64,000 nt of DNA from Glandiceps talaboti (Eukaryota; Hemichordata; Enteropneusta; Spengelidae), in NCBI RefSeq assembly GCF_964340395.1, contig NC_135560.1, positions 7,953,598 to 8,017,597 of the forward strand, read 5' to 3'. The position numbers and the translations under genes were made by a program. The first letter of the stretch is position 1. Each line of letters opens with the position of its first letter. Below, one piece after another: positions 62,594-64,000 of this stretch. The notes below the pieces were generated by a model that was given only the letters and a program-made list of their open reading frames with translations, was not told the DNA's origin and searched no databases.

Positions 62594-63326
62594 GAGAGTT
62601 TTAGGGGTGTGGAGACATGTTTACAGATTTCCAAGGTTCCCGTCTGTTTTCAGATCGATTTCCAGGAGTTTGTTACTTTAACCTCACAGAAAACCCAACA
62701 GTCAATATCCAAAACATATTTACTAAGCATTTTATGTGTTTGATTCTGAATCTAAAGTTCTTACTTTCCTCTCTAATTTCAACACAAAATTGTTATTGTT
62801 ATAAGCATGTAACTTTCCAATAAACCATGCCCATCCTCTTCTATCAAAATAGGAACCTCACAGATACTGAACTGATAAGCAAGAGTAATTCGATGATGGC
62901 GCCATCAGAAGAGAAAGTCAAATCCCCACGGGAACAAGCAAACAAGGAGATAGAACCATCAAGGAGAAATTCTACATCTTCTCTGAAAGCTATTCCCTAC
63001 CCGAGACCATCACTCTCATCACCACGACAACCACCTTCAAGTTACTCATCTCCGAGATCACTATCTTCAAGTCTTCCACTAACACAAAAACAAAACTCCC
63101 CTCTATCCTCTCCAAGACAATCCCTTCCCCCCTCCTCCTCCTCCTCCTCAAATAATAAAAAATTTACATTACCCTCTTCCACTAAGTTCAAAGCAGCCAT
63201 ACCTTGCCTCAGCAGAGCAGTTTCCCCACCCGTTACCATGACAACAAGAGATGAAGAGCCAAGCCCTACGCAGCCTGGAGATAATGTATCAATAGCAGAT
63301 AGCACAAGATCATCTTCTCCTCAAAG
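16658..63326 (+). CDS. Long coiled-coil protein gene, 26 exons in view (partial at both ends)
   Basis: The coding region is a join of 26 exons listed separately below. Every intron is GT-AG and every donor/acceptor phase pair agrees, giving one open frame of 4826 nt (about 1608 residues). Residues 1-115 or so are low-complexity Ser/Gly/Asn/Met. Residues about 115-1450 are almost all coiled coil, rich in Glu, Lys, Gln and Leu, interrupted by Ser/Arg/Pro segments near residues 685-705 and 865-880. Two CxxC pairs lie at residues about 770-773 and 1341-1344. Residues 1451-1608 are a basic Ser/Pro-rich, probably disordered tail. No enzyme domain, signal peptide or membrane segment is visible. The family is not recognised. 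Such architecture is typical of cytoskeletal, centrosomal or Golgi scaffolds, but that is only inference. No start or stop codon is in view, so exons are missing on both sides. Confidence 0.9.
16848..17165. repeat. CA / CATA compound microsatellite in intron 1
   Basis: A (CA)n run at about 16895-16934 is followed by (CATA)n to about 17062 and then degenerate CAGACA/CATACA units. All long frames through it are repeat artefacts. Confidence 0.95.
17166..20342. other. Intron, no gene seen
   Basis: A 15-base motif attctcgcaaaccag at about 17351 recurs in inverse near 4270, so a dispersed element end is likely. The phrase agcaacatccctggca occurs twice about 140 bases apart (17811 and 17951). A C-run/A-run lies at about 18762-18783. 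No exon was recognised. Confidence 0.5.
20343..20613 (+). CDS. Exon 2 (residues 55-145)
   Basis: The acceptor is ttattccag and the donor AAG|GTAAGA; phase 2 in, phase 0 out. The split codon gives Ser. The first part is Met/Gly/Asn-rich ([15 protein letters not shown]), then Ser/Tyr/Pro-rich ([18 protein letters not shown]), probably disordered. From about [16 protein letters not shown] onward the sequence becomes amphipathic and charged: this is where the coiled coil starts. The reading frame stays open past the donor into the intron, but without coiled-coil character. Confidence 0.9.
20614..21545. other. Intron, no gene seen
   Basis: AT-rich intron. The phrases taagcttaaggtactgcattttttgatgaaag and aagcaactgcattttttaatgaaag (shown only by their shared gcattttttgatgaaag-like core) mark a short direct duplication near 20660 and 20795. 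Confidence 0.45.
21546..21825. repeat. Pentanucleotide microsatellite (ATACA)n
   Basis: About 280 bases of ATACA units with interspersed GTACA, ATGCA and ATGTA variants. Long frames on both strands ([10 protein letters not shown] and [10 protein letters not shown] types) are produced by the repeat. Confidence 0.95.
22552..23058. repeat. 64-66 bp minisatellite, eight copies
   Basis: Units start with cataaaggtgattttatag at 22552, 22617, 22683, 22749, 22814, 22878, 22942 and 23006. The first copies are 65-66 bp with gtcaggtatgtc; later copies are 64 bp with gtcagatatgtt, so two sub-families sit side by side. The 66-bp units give matching open frames on both strands by chance of length. Confidence 0.95.
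23059..24260. other. Intron, no gene seen
   Basis: AT-rich intron without recognised exons, inverted repeats or microsatellites of note. Confidence 0.45.
24261..24916. repeat. 41-bp minisatellite, exactly 16 copies
   Basis: The unit is ggagaatgaaagagatacta plus agttgactatttaccatata plus t; 16 units fill 656 bases with no length change. Variation is confined mainly to gact/gcct and catat/catgt sites, plus one ggagaagg. The variant units (4, 6 and 12 for gcct; 1, 5 and 16 for catgt) are not adjacent. No frame is maintained because 41 is not a multiple of 3. Confidence 0.97.
24965..25142. repeat. CAGG/CAGA and CAGT tetranucleotide tracts
   Basis: CAGG/CAGA units at 24965-25016 and CAGT units at about 25107-25142 with unique sequence between. 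A similar CAGA-then-CAGT pair recurs at 26766-26842, so this compound tract may travel with a dispersed repeat. Confidence 0.85.
25365..25448 (+). CDS. Exon 3 (residues 146-173)
   Basis: A 28-codon symmetric exon, phase 0 to 0, with acceptor ctttacag and donor GAG|GTAAGT. It encodes [18 protein letters not shown] and ends ENYATTQE, continuing the coiled coil from exon 2 without a break. It is too short to stand out as an ORF, and was found by splice sites and fit to its neighbours. Confidence 0.85.
25449..27012. repeat. Intron 3 with repeated fragments resembling the exon 4 region
   Basis: Around 26200-26300, 26345-26440, 26480-26540 and 26940-27060 the same order of phrases recurs: tatgaaagtgaatta, cagatttgtttgaattatgg, tattaatgat, cctccagataaggaat-like, gaatgagaaagagatg and gtgagaaacttgaa. 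The last copy contains exon 4 itself. The others look like degenerate tandem copies of the exon and its left flank. A CAGA/CAGT tract lies at 26766-26842. Confidence 0.65.
27013..27110 (+). CDS. Exon 4 (residues 174-206)
   Basis: The acceptor is atccatag and the donor AG|GTAAGT; phase 0 to 2. It encodes [20 protein letters not shown] followed by [12 protein letters not shown], strongly charged coiled coil. Intronic sequences at 26.27-26.47 kb and 26.9 kb upstream resemble parts of this exon (see findings). Confidence 0.85.
27111..27842. other. Intron, no gene seen
   Basis: AT-rich with a locally G/C-richer patch at 27590-27680. No exon or repeat was recognised with confidence. Confidence 0.4.
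27851..28082. mobile_element. Inverted-repeat transposon (MITE), 9-bp target duplication
   Basis: The ends are TAGACTGTCGACAG and, inverted, TAGACTGCTGACAG. The arms are similar over about 35 bases including ttttgctacgttt / aaacgtagccaaaa. The 9-bp direct repeat ggggtatat flanks it at 27843-27851 and 28083-28091 (its last base overlaps the left edge). A TSD of 8-9 bp fits hAT or Mutator-like families, with 9 bp favouring Mutator. No coding capacity. Confidence 0.85.
28225..28595. mobile_element. TTAA-flanked MITE, family A copy 1
   Basis: TTAA at 28221-28224 and 28596-28599 flanks arms agtggtacaaattgagttta and (inverted) tagggcacaagctgagttta. TTAA targets are typical of piggyBac-type transposons; the element has no transposase. 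Other copies: 60953-61648 and a partial one within 34203-34722. A perfect four-run C tract (28540-28567) lies near its right end. Confidence 0.75.
28596..29189. other. Intron, no gene seen; internal direct similarity
   Basis: AT-rich. Several phrases of the type ttgaagaaattgtcaaatga and caaattgtttgtgtaacaag recur loosely between 28740 and 29120, suggesting old degenerate tandem repeats. No exon. Confidence 0.4.
29190..29334 (+). CDS. Exon 5 (residues 206-254)
   Basis: The acceptor is ttttgtag and the donor AAG|GTAGGC; phase 2 to 0. It encodes [19 protein letters not shown] and ends with AENTNAQK, coiled coil. The donor GTAGGC is weaker than most donors in this gene. It is the first unit of a 22-bp minisatellite whose later units read CAG|GTATGT, a better donor match. 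Confidence 0.9.
29335..29660. repeat. 22-bp minisatellite made of donor-like units
   Basis: The unit gtatgtaaacaagttatcac plus ag is repeated 14 full times plus a partial one, starting at the first base of intron 5. The first unit is gtaggcaaacaagttattac plus ag. Each unit junction reads ACAG|GTATGTAA, so the array is a string of AG|GT sites. Two units have one extra base. Confidence 0.93.
29945..30058 (+). CDS. Exon 6 (residues 255-292)
   Basis: The acceptor is tatttcag and the donor GAG|GTAAGG; phase 0 to 0, 38 codons. It encodes [20 protein letters not shown] and ends ELERIRE. Coiled coil with regular Leu/Ala core positions. Confidence 0.88.
30321..30568. repeat. (GTAT)n / (GT)n microsatellite in intron 6
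   Basis: About 250 bases of GTAT with GTGT and GCGT interruptions, between exons 6 and 7. All cysteine/valine-rich frames here are artefacts. Confidence 0.95.
30684..30809 (+). CDS. Exon 7 (residues 293-334)
   Basis: The acceptor is accatttag and the donor GAG|GTAGGT; phase 0 to 0, 42 codons. It encodes [20 protein letters not shown] and ends DRDHQRIKE. Coiled coil. The intron before it holds a (GTAT)n microsatellite; the intron after it holds (GAT)n and (GGT)n. Confidence 0.88.
30911..31018. repeat. (GAT)n followed by (GGT)n triplet repeat in intron 7
   Basis: (GAT)n at about 30911-30958 and (GGT)n at about 30974-31015, separated by a short unique piece. The GGT tract gives a G-rich strand. 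Confidence 0.95.
31270..31298. repeat. Short hairpin motif atagaccctc...gagggtctat
   Basis: A 10-bp perfect stem with a 9-base loop, 38 bases before the exon 8 acceptor boundary region. Related hairpins or half-sites occur at 8481, 8728, 11646, 54324-54389 and 63903. Confidence 0.75.
31337..31630 (+). CDS. Exon 8 (residues 335-432)
   Basis: The acceptor is cttttacag and the donor AAA|GTGAGT; phase 0 to 0, 98 codons. It encodes [16 protein letters not shown] through [12 protein letters not shown], with an uninterrupted heptad-like pattern. Stop codons follow soon after the donor in the same frame, which supports the exon end. Confidence 0.92.
31771..31980. repeat. Direct duplication ending at the exon 9 acceptor
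   Basis: The blocks gagtgtatatatgcaaat, cacatgcagatttcagca and taagcttcaatattctatac occur in the same order at about 31780-31850 and 31904-31970. The second copy ends in the real acceptor tgctgtgtag. The first copy has a related ggcgtgtag at 31864-31872 that is not followed by exon sequence. Confidence 0.8.
31981..32148 (+). CDS. Exon 9 (residues 433-488)
   Basis: The acceptor is tgctgtgtag and the donor CAG|GTAAGT; phase 0 to 0, 56 codons. It encodes [18 protein letters not shown] through NSEKDILTQ. The 80 or so bases before the acceptor are the second copy of an intronic duplication whose first copy lies at about 31771-31866. Confidence 0.9.
32600..32737 (+). CDS. Exon 10 (residues 489-534)
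   Basis: The acceptor is tctttggcag. The donor is ACA|GTTAGT, a weaker GT site than its neighbours; phase 0 to 0, 46 codons. It encodes [20 protein letters not shown] through RTQELET. The frame stays open for a while past the donor but loses coiled-coil character, and the next exon joins in phase. Confidence 0.88.
32738..33489. repeat. Intron 10 with dispersed repeat at about 33110-33360
   Basis: The stretch 33110-33360 is the + strand copy of the repeat found inverted at 11520-11730 (tagaatccaatatggccacc and aaaggaccagaaacaagctt). Nothing else is recognised in the intron. Confidence 0.7.
33490..33651 (+). CDS. Exon 11 (residues 535-588)
   Basis: The acceptor is tgttctcag and the donor AAG|GTGAAT; phase 0 to 0, 54 codons. 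It encodes [19 protein letters not shown] through [11 protein letters not shown]. Coiled coil with one Trp (EVGEWKN). Confidence 0.9.
33958..34137 (+). CDS. Exon 12 (residues 589-648)
   Basis: The acceptor is tgatacag and the donor AAT|GTAAGT; phase 0 to 0, 60 codons. It encodes [20 protein letters not shown] through [14 protein letters not shown]. Coiled coil. Confidence 0.9.
34203..34722. mobile_element. TIR element (family C) with a family A element apparently nested inside
   Basis: The left end has gaagatagacacacaaactaaaacc and the right end, inverted, has aaagatagacacaaactaaagc (only the shared gatagacac and aaactaaa cores are cited as exact). Within it, about 34340-34672, is a second repeat matching family A of 28225-28595 (gaggtttgagttcagttaatt, aaactcagcttgtgcc). 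The flanks of the inner part match the unbroken sequence at 37850-38030 (agatagtgtaaacattgga, ccattcaatagct), which supports nesting. Boundaries are approximate. Confidence 0.6.
34937..35016 (+). CDS. Exon 13 (residues 649-675)
   Basis: The acceptor is ttcactag and the donor CA|GTAAGT; phase 0 to 2. It encodes [20 protein letters not shown] and ends AELELA plus two bases. The PAVSPRF start is a short break before the helix resumes. Too short for an ORF scan; placed by splice sites and phase. Confidence 0.85.
35363..35564 (+). CDS. Exon 14 (residues 675-742)
   Basis: The acceptor is ttatttag and the donor AAG|GTAAGA; phase 2 to 0. The split codon gives Gln. It encodes [20 protein letters not shown], then a Ser/Arg hinge with [10 protein letters not shown], then coiled coil through LSERLSK. 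RRRSVG fits a basophilic kinase consensus (R-R-x-S), which is a pattern match only. The donor overlaps the 8-bp target duplication of an inverted-repeat transposon (see 35571-36037). Confidence 0.92.
35571..36037. mobile_element. 467-bp inverted-repeat transposon inserted at the exon 14 donor
   Basis: The arms of about 125 bases (from 35571, and from about 35915 to 36037) are close reverse complements, sharing for example tttctttttggctgtta, tttgttcttttgtgag and aataccataggttt. It is flanked by the 8-bp direct repeat AGGTAAGA at 35563-35570 and 36038-36045. The left copy is the end of exon 14 plus its donor. An 8-bp TSD fits hAT-type insertion. There is no transposase. Confidence 0.88.
36581..36816 (+). 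CDS. Exon 15 with first CxxC motif (residues 743-821)
   Basis: The acceptor is ttttcttcag and the donor AG|GTATGG; phase 0 to 2. A later GT at 36836 would leave a frame that stops in the next exon, so 36816 is chosen. It encodes [17 protein letters not shown], a Pro/Ser/Gly break, then [17 protein letters not shown] and coiled coil, then [14 protein letters not shown]. The CEKC pair is at 36662-36673. Confidence 0.9.
36817..37376. repeat. Intron 15 with CT and CCCT microsatellite
   Basis: A C-run at about 37240-37250 is followed by (CT)n to about 37288 and (CCCT)n to about 37332, ending 45 bases before the exon 16 acceptor. The tract probably serves as, or adds to, the polypyrimidine tract. 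Confidence 0.9.
37377..37549 (+). CDS. Exon 16 (residues 821-879)
   Basis: The acceptor is taatctag, with a long CT/CCCT microsatellite about 45 to 135 bases upstream; the donor is TG|GTAAAG; phase 2 to 1. It encodes [34 protein letters not shown], then a Pro/Ser segment [17 protein letters not shown]. The coiled coil ends before this Pro-rich linker. Confidence 0.88.
37550..38110. repeat. Intron 16 with a family C repeat (about 37850-38035)
   Basis: It shares agatagtgtaaacattgga, agtcc, ccattcaatagct and tagttttagtttggg(t)ctat with 34262-34722. No full left inverted arm was found, so it may be truncated. Confidence 0.6.
38111..38236 (+). CDS. Exon 17 (residues 879-921), NAGNAG acceptor
   Basis: The acceptor reads tttCAGCAG, so splicing after either CAG (38110 or 38113) stays in frame and adds or drops one Ala. 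The donor is TAC|GTAAGG; phase 1 to 1. It encodes [19 protein letters not shown] through KKKTEEKI. Without splicing, the frame continues 30 codons past the split Arg codon to a stop at 38329-38331 (separate entry). Confidence 0.85.
38237..38331 (+). CDS. Possible alternative C-terminal extension of exon 17 (intron readthrough)
   Basis: If the 38236 donor is not used, translation continues in frame for 30 residues, [18 protein letters not shown] followed by [12 protein letters not shown], and stops at TAA 38329-38331. The tail is basic and Ser/Pro/Arg-rich. An AATAAA lies at 38478-38483, about 147 bases after the stop. This would be a composite terminal exon giving a protein cut roughly in the middle. 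It may equally be plain intron. The sequence from about 38297 is tandemly duplicated at 38433, and the second copy has an early stop in the matching frame. Confidence 0.35.
38297..38570. repeat. Tandem duplication of about 135 bp over the exon 17 readthrough
   Basis: Copy 1 (about 38297-38427) and copy 2 (about 38433-38570) share caccaaggcgg, acaaaa(a/g)tgatgtcc, cagttgtaa, ttttgatat and accagt(g/a)aaaatt in order. Copy 1 encodes the last residues of the possible readthrough tail. Copy 2 has a two-base gap difference and an in-frame stop, so it is not coding. Confidence 0.8.
38478..38483 (+). promoter_or_regulatory. Candidate poly(A) signal AATAAA in intron 17
   Basis: A canonical AATAAA within tataaataaatc, about 147 bases after the readthrough stop. 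In AT-rich introns such hexamers are common by chance, so it matters only together with the open readthrough. Confidence 0.3.
38571..40082. other. Intron, no gene seen
   Basis: AT-rich. A small inverted pair gtaaggg...ccttac lies at about 39269-39298 and may relate to the tgtaagata hairpins of 53254 and 63568. The 91-codon frame at 39492 has no coding character. Confidence 0.45.
40083..40370. repeat. 23-bp minisatellite, about 11 copies
   Basis: The unit tatttagtatagttcaacct plus ata repeats with small changes (ttcaata, tttaacc, ctatgta). It starts after a run of tatatata and ends at tatataattatt. Confidence 0.9.
40371..42302. other. Intron, no gene seen
   Basis: AT-rich intron. A 110-codon frame at 41915-42247 has no low-complexity repeat under it, but no acceptor/donor pair joins it to exons 17 or 18 in phase as coiled coil, so it is not called. 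Confidence 0.45.
42303..42354 (+). CDS. Exon 18, 52-base exon (residues 921-938)
   Basis: The acceptor is tctactccag and the donor AA|GTGAGT; phase 1 to 2. It encodes [16 protein letters not shown], coiled coil. This is the smallest exon found. Its two flanking introns are about 4.1 and 5.2 kb, the second holding the candidate acidic cassette exon at 45844. Confidence 0.8.
42355..43235. other. Intron, no gene seen
   Basis: AT-rich. Nothing convincing apart from ordinary intron sequence. Confidence 0.4.
43236..43525. repeat. Degenerate minisatellite, unit about 28 bp
   Basis: Units of the type aggatgaccctgggtgacct plus tagctact recur about nine to ten times with many changes. The cleanest copies are at 43320-43400. 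The G/C content is higher than that of the flanks. Confidence 0.85.
43526..44912. other. Intron, no gene seen
   Basis: No exon or repeat was recognised. Short open frames at 44120 and 44367 overlap on opposite strands and lack coding character. Confidence 0.4.
44917..45255. mobile_element. TTAA-flanked MITE with long inverted arms
   Basis: TTAA at 44913-44916 and 45256-45259 flanks arms that begin agtggccatatggatgagga and (inverted) agcagctatgtggatgagga. The arms run inward through gattgggtattt, aatttataaaacaattt and cgttgtttgtaactc / gagttacaaacac. A truncated relative starts at 3803. The TTAA target and AAAG-type tips fit a piggyBac-like non-autonomous element. Confidence 0.82.
45844..46131 (+). 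CDS. Candidate cassette exon encoding an Asp/Glu-rich acidic segment
   Basis: An open stretch between acceptor caatacag and donor CAG|GTCAGA, phase 2 in and phase 2 out, exactly what exons 18 and 19 need, so it can be skipped or included without shifting the frame (96 codons). It encodes [33 protein letters not shown], runs of Asp and then Glu, and [20 protein letters not shown]. The Asp/Glu runs come from GAT and GAG triplet repeats, which lowers the weight of the open frame. The flanking parts are not repetitive and look coding. The acceptor pyrimidine tract is modest. Confidence 0.5.
46132..47511. repeat. Intron with a 72-bp direct duplication (46262-46372)
   Basis: The phrase agtaatgacatcatga is followed by atccaaccaatc and atgac(c/a)tagta twice (46272 and 46325). 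No other feature was recognised up to the exon 19 acceptor. Confidence 0.6.
47512..48403 (+). CDS. Exon 19, large 892-base exon (residues 938-1235)
   Basis: The acceptor is tctattacag and the donor TCG|GTAAGT; phase 2 to 0. At 892 bases it is about three times the next largest exon in the coiled-coil core. It starts [20 protein letters not shown] and runs as nearly pure Glu/Lys/Gln coiled coil ([37 protein letters not shown]), with one aromatic pair, DQMKWWKEK. It ends [10 protein letters not shown], a short break. The size suggests loss of ancestral introns here, which is inference. Confidence 0.95.
48404..49620. other. Intron, no gene seen
   Basis: The reading frame of exon 19 stays open to 48481 and then stops. 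No further exon or element was recognised. Confidence 0.5.
49621..49911. mobile_element. TIR element, family C
   Basis: The left end ggcaagctaacactgacaca and the inverted right end ggcaaactaatatagacaca match closely and continue through aactaaaactattattg on both sides. The length is about 290 bp with no coding capacity. No clear target duplication. Confidence 0.75.
49950..50095. repeat. 43-bp tandem repeat, about three copies
   Basis: The phrase agctttgcatgaagtcatac followed by caatgtacagtgaatgtact recurs with a diverged first copy. Confidence 0.8.
50267..50592. repeat. Compound tetranucleotide microsatellite CCAT / TTCA / TCTG
   Basis: (CCAT)n at 50267-50316, (TTCA)n to about 50370, then (TCTG)n with CT runs from about 50424 to 50592. 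The 166-codon frame across it (IHPSIHPS, then LSVCLSVC) is a repeat artefact. Confidence 0.95.
50593..52102. other. Intron, no gene seen
   Basis: It contains scattered remnants of TTCA-type units (50880-51060). No exon is seen before the exon 20 acceptor. Confidence 0.45.
52103..52234 (+). CDS. Exon 20 (residues 1236-1279)
   Basis: The acceptor is ttttgctcag and the donor CAG|GTAGAA; phase 0 to 0, 44 codons. It encodes [19 protein letters not shown] through LLQSAQRQ. An ATG lies upstream in the same open frame, but the pyrimidine-AG boundary and the exon 19 phase favour an internal exon. The donor GTAGAA is weak. Confidence 0.85.
52400..52880. mobile_element. Diverged inverted-repeat element in intron 20
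   Basis: The left part (aataatgctatttcaaatga, gggcagcgcactcact, gcgtgtgcagcagcatgtg) and the inverted right part (aatagcgttattttaaaatg, gcagtatgctcactct, gcgtgctgtagcacatg) match in order over about 120 bases per arm with many changes. A fragment at about 55660-55690 (aataatgctatttcagctga) is a relative. The ends are approximate. Confidence 0.6.
52881..54834. repeat. Intron 20 remainder with two small hairpins (53254, 54324)
   Basis: At 53254-53300 a ctgtaagat...tcttacag pair bounds a short sequence whose inverse (catgtcattccatcctcat) recurs at 63945. At 54324-54389 the arms catagaccgtacacgaaa and tttcgtttggggtctatg form a 66-bp imperfect palindrome. No exon was found. Confidence 0.6.
54835..54899 (+). 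CDS. Exon 21, 65-base exon (residues 1280-1301)
   Basis: The acceptor is tgtttag and the donor AA|GTAAGT; phase 0 to 2. It encodes [20 protein letters not shown] plus Leu. Coiled coil. Placed by splice sites and phase with exon 22. Confidence 0.8.
55382..55475 (+). CDS. Exon 22 (residues 1301-1332)
   Basis: The acceptor is atacttcag and the donor AAG|GTAAAT; phase 2 to 0. It encodes [17 protein letters not shown] and ends EMTSAMEDK. Coiled coil. Confidence 0.85.
55716..55793. repeat. (ATATG)n pentanucleotide microsatellite
   Basis: Units of atatg/atatc with one gacatg change, in intron 22. Confidence 0.9.
56349..56448. repeat. (CAAT)n tetranucleotide microsatellite
   Basis: Two CAAT blocks separated by catccaacc, itself also found just before the first block. 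The NQSINQSI frames are artefacts. Confidence 0.93.
56449..59220. repeat. Intron 22 remainder; short atcatcacatg tandem at 58084-58137
   Basis: A 12-13 bp unit catgatcatcaca recurs about four times at 58084-58137. A/T-run sequence lies at 57000-57075. No exon was recognised in this 3.7-kb intron, although very small exons cannot be excluded. Confidence 0.5.
59221..59303 (+). CDS. Exon 23 with second CxxC motif (residues 1333-1360)
   Basis: The acceptor is [13 protein letters not shown] the donor AG|GTAAGA; phase 0 to 2. It encodes [20 protein letters not shown] then ILTEQKK. The CKDC pair is at 59245-59256, set in charged helix like the CEKC pair of exon 15. Confidence 0.85.
59304..60948. 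other. Intron, no gene seen; C-rich tract at 59697-59717
   Basis: The tract cacccccacccccacccccat can form a G-quadruplex motif on the - strand. The rest is ordinary AT-rich sequence without exon signals. Confidence 0.5.
60953..61648. mobile_element. TTAA-type MITE, family A copy 3, interrupted by a second MITE
   Basis: The left end after TTAA (60949-60952) is aggggcacaagctgag and the inverted right end is agtagcacaagctgag. The expected right TTAA is TTCA at 61649-61652. The inner sequence matches 28225-28595 in inverse (gaactcaaacctggtatta, gatataacat), except for a 320-bp block at 61249-61568 that is absent from copy 1. Confidence 0.72.
61249..61568. mobile_element. MITE with about 90-bp inverted arms, nested in family A copy 3
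   Basis: The tips atcactatac and gtatagtgat are inverted repeats. Inner arms 61269-61335 and about 61422-61490 are reverse complements without a mismatch over about 65 bases (tatttgaccatgtctaaatt, tctttggcagaggatgtg, aatgtggcgagta), and similarity continues to about 61357. The asymmetric spacer near the right tip (ggtagggtaaatgttgggta) has no left partner. No coding capacity. Confidence 0.85.
61736..61872 (+). CDS. Exon 24 (residues 1360-1406)
   Basis: The acceptor is gattttcag and the donor TG|GTAAAA; phase 2 to 1. It encodes [20 protein letters not shown], then [20 protein letters not shown] and QYKA. Coiled coil. Confidence 0.88.
61962..61975. promoter_or_regulatory. Perfect palindrome gttaccatggtaac (X-box-like)
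   Basis: The 14-bp palindrome fits the RFX X-box form GTNRCC-N2-RGYAAC. It sits in an intron far from any visible promoter, so function is unproven. A looser relative, gttgtcatggcaac, lies at 45878-45891 inside the candidate cassette exon. Confidence 0.3.
62038..62058. other. C-rich tract, G-quadruplex motif on the - strand
   Basis: Runs of five C separated by single A (cccacccccacccccacccc), like those at 59697 and 28540, in the 386-base intron 24. Confidence 0.6.
62259..62394 (+). CDS. Exon 25 (residues 1406-1451)
   Basis: The acceptor is aatgtccag and the donor AG|GTACAT; phase 1 to 2. It encodes [20 protein letters not shown] through MENKRK. This is the last coiled-coil segment in view. 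A triplet-repeat block starts within 15 bases of the donor. Confidence 0.88.
62405..62595. repeat. Compound triplet repeat TTG / TAG / CAG-CTG / TTG in intron 25
   Basis: It begins 10 bases after the exon 25 donor. It contains (TAG)n, then (CAG)n directly followed by (CTG)n, making a 12-bp stem at 62514-62525 and 62528-62539 with a two-base loop, then (TTG)n of about 18 units. Confidence 0.95.
62853..63326 (+). CDS. Exon 26, Ser/Pro-rich tail (residues 1451-1609)
   Basis: The acceptor is atcaaaatag and the donor AG|GTAAGC; phase 2 to 2. The sequence changes from coiled coil to a basic Ser/Pro-rich segment. It contains three SSPR repeats ([28 protein letters not shown]), a run of six Ser from TCC/TCA codons, RRNSTSS, and a final acidic-Pro patch [12 protein letters not shown] before [13 protein letters not shown] fits the loose [ST]x[IL]P pattern of EB1-binding tails, as a pattern match only. 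The gene continues beyond 63326 because no stop occurs before the donor. Confidence 0.88.
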
Positions 63327-64000
63327 GTAAGCTCGCTTTTACACAAGTATTATAAACACATTTTTGTTGTGTAGTAGTTCCGAACTCAAAACGTAAGTTA
63401 TTTCCCCAGTATAGTATACCTTTGTTTTTCTTCTGGTCAATAGAAGCACACTTTTAAAGCATGTACCCATTAATCTCACTCACATGTTCACACTATTTGC
63501 TCTTATAGCTAGTACTGTGTATTTTAAGTTTTTTTTATTTAACACACAATAGCACCTGTATCCCGTAGGCTGTAAGATATGCTGTGTTAACATTCAGCCT
63601 TATCAGACTAACTGACTGGGCGGCACGACATACCATATCTTACTGACTACAGCATCCCATTGCACAGCATTTCTAGTATGCACAAATAGACATAATGTAC
63701 AAGATATGTATACCTTGTACGTAACACCAACTCACCAAAGTCTTTCAGTTCTGCATGTCACTGTCAAGTTCATTAACTTATTGAGGAAACAACTCATAAT
63801 ACTAAGGCTATATAAGCATGGGAATGTATTTACACATTTTGTACTGTAACTGCACTGACTACCACTGATATTTATTTAATACATTTATATCTTAATAGAA
63901 CCATAGACCCTCCACGAAACCACTATCATAAAGTGTAAGATACAACATGTCATTCCATCCTCATTAAGATGCGGATGACCTGACATGACGTAACTTACAA
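63327..64000. repeat. Start of intron 26 with tgtaagata hairpin repeats
   Basis: An imperfect palindrome at 63568-63655 (ctgtaagatatgctg / cataccatatcttactgac) and another sequence from 63934 (gtgtaagatacaacatgtca) belong to the family also seen at 53254-53300. A catagaccctccacgaaa tip lies at 63901-63919. No reliable exon. Confidence 0.6.

Noticed and set aside
63899-63938. A possible last exon: acceptor cttaatag, phase fits exon 26, short tail RTIDPPRNHYHKV then stop
   Set aside because: The sequence overlaps the catagaccctccacgaaa tip of a dispersed palindromic repeat and runs into the tgtaagata family, so the short open frame is likely chance. RNA evidence would be needed.

Overview
The window comes from the nuclear genome of an animal, most likely a marine invertebrate. 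It is AT-rich, has GT-AG introns of a few hundred bases to about 5 kb, and carries many microsatellites, minisatellites and short inverted-repeat (MITE-like) elements. I see no bacterial-style gene, rRNA, tRNA or CRISPR array. The species cannot be fixed from the sequence alone.

The only gene I can support is on the + strand. It is one long coiled-coil protein gene running from about 16.66 kb to the right edge. I could chain 26 exons (16658 to 63326) whose splice phases all agree. They sum to 4826 coding bases, about 1608 residues. Neither the start codon nor the stop codon is in view, so both ends are missing. The visible N-terminal part is a low-complexity Ser/Gly/Asn/Met stretch. The middle is over a thousand residues of Glu/Lys/Gln/Leu-rich coiled coil with two short Ser/Arg/Pro breaks and two CxxC pairs. 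The C-terminal part is a basic Ser/Pro-rich tail with a repeated SSPR motif. I do not recognise the family well enough to give a symbol. The architecture is that of cytoskeletal, centrosomal or Golgi scaffold proteins, which is inference only.

Layout. 1-16657: no exon recognised; TIR elements (5.5-5.95 kb, 7.57-7.92 kb), tandem repeats (9.3, 10.6, 12.7 and 13.6 kb) and microsatellites. 16.7-25.4 kb: three exons in large repeat-rich introns with a 64-66 bp and a 41 bp minisatellite. 27-38.2 kb: a dense block of exons 4-17. 38.2-52.1 kb: long introns around a 52-base exon, an acidic candidate cassette exon (45844-46131) and the large 892-base exon. 52.1-63.3 kb: seven more exons ending in the Ser/Pro-rich exon. 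63.3-64 kb: intron with hairpin repeats.

The most interesting points concern splicing. A 467-bp inverted-repeat transposon appears to have inserted into a splice donor, and its 8-bp target duplication recreated the donor on both sides. A 22-bp minisatellite multiplies a donor-like sequence next to a real donor. A phase-matched acidic cassette exon is present. A readthrough end with a nearby AATAAA could give a short isoform, and the exon it extends has a NAGNAG acceptor. Several transposable elements show clear target-site duplications or are nested in one another.
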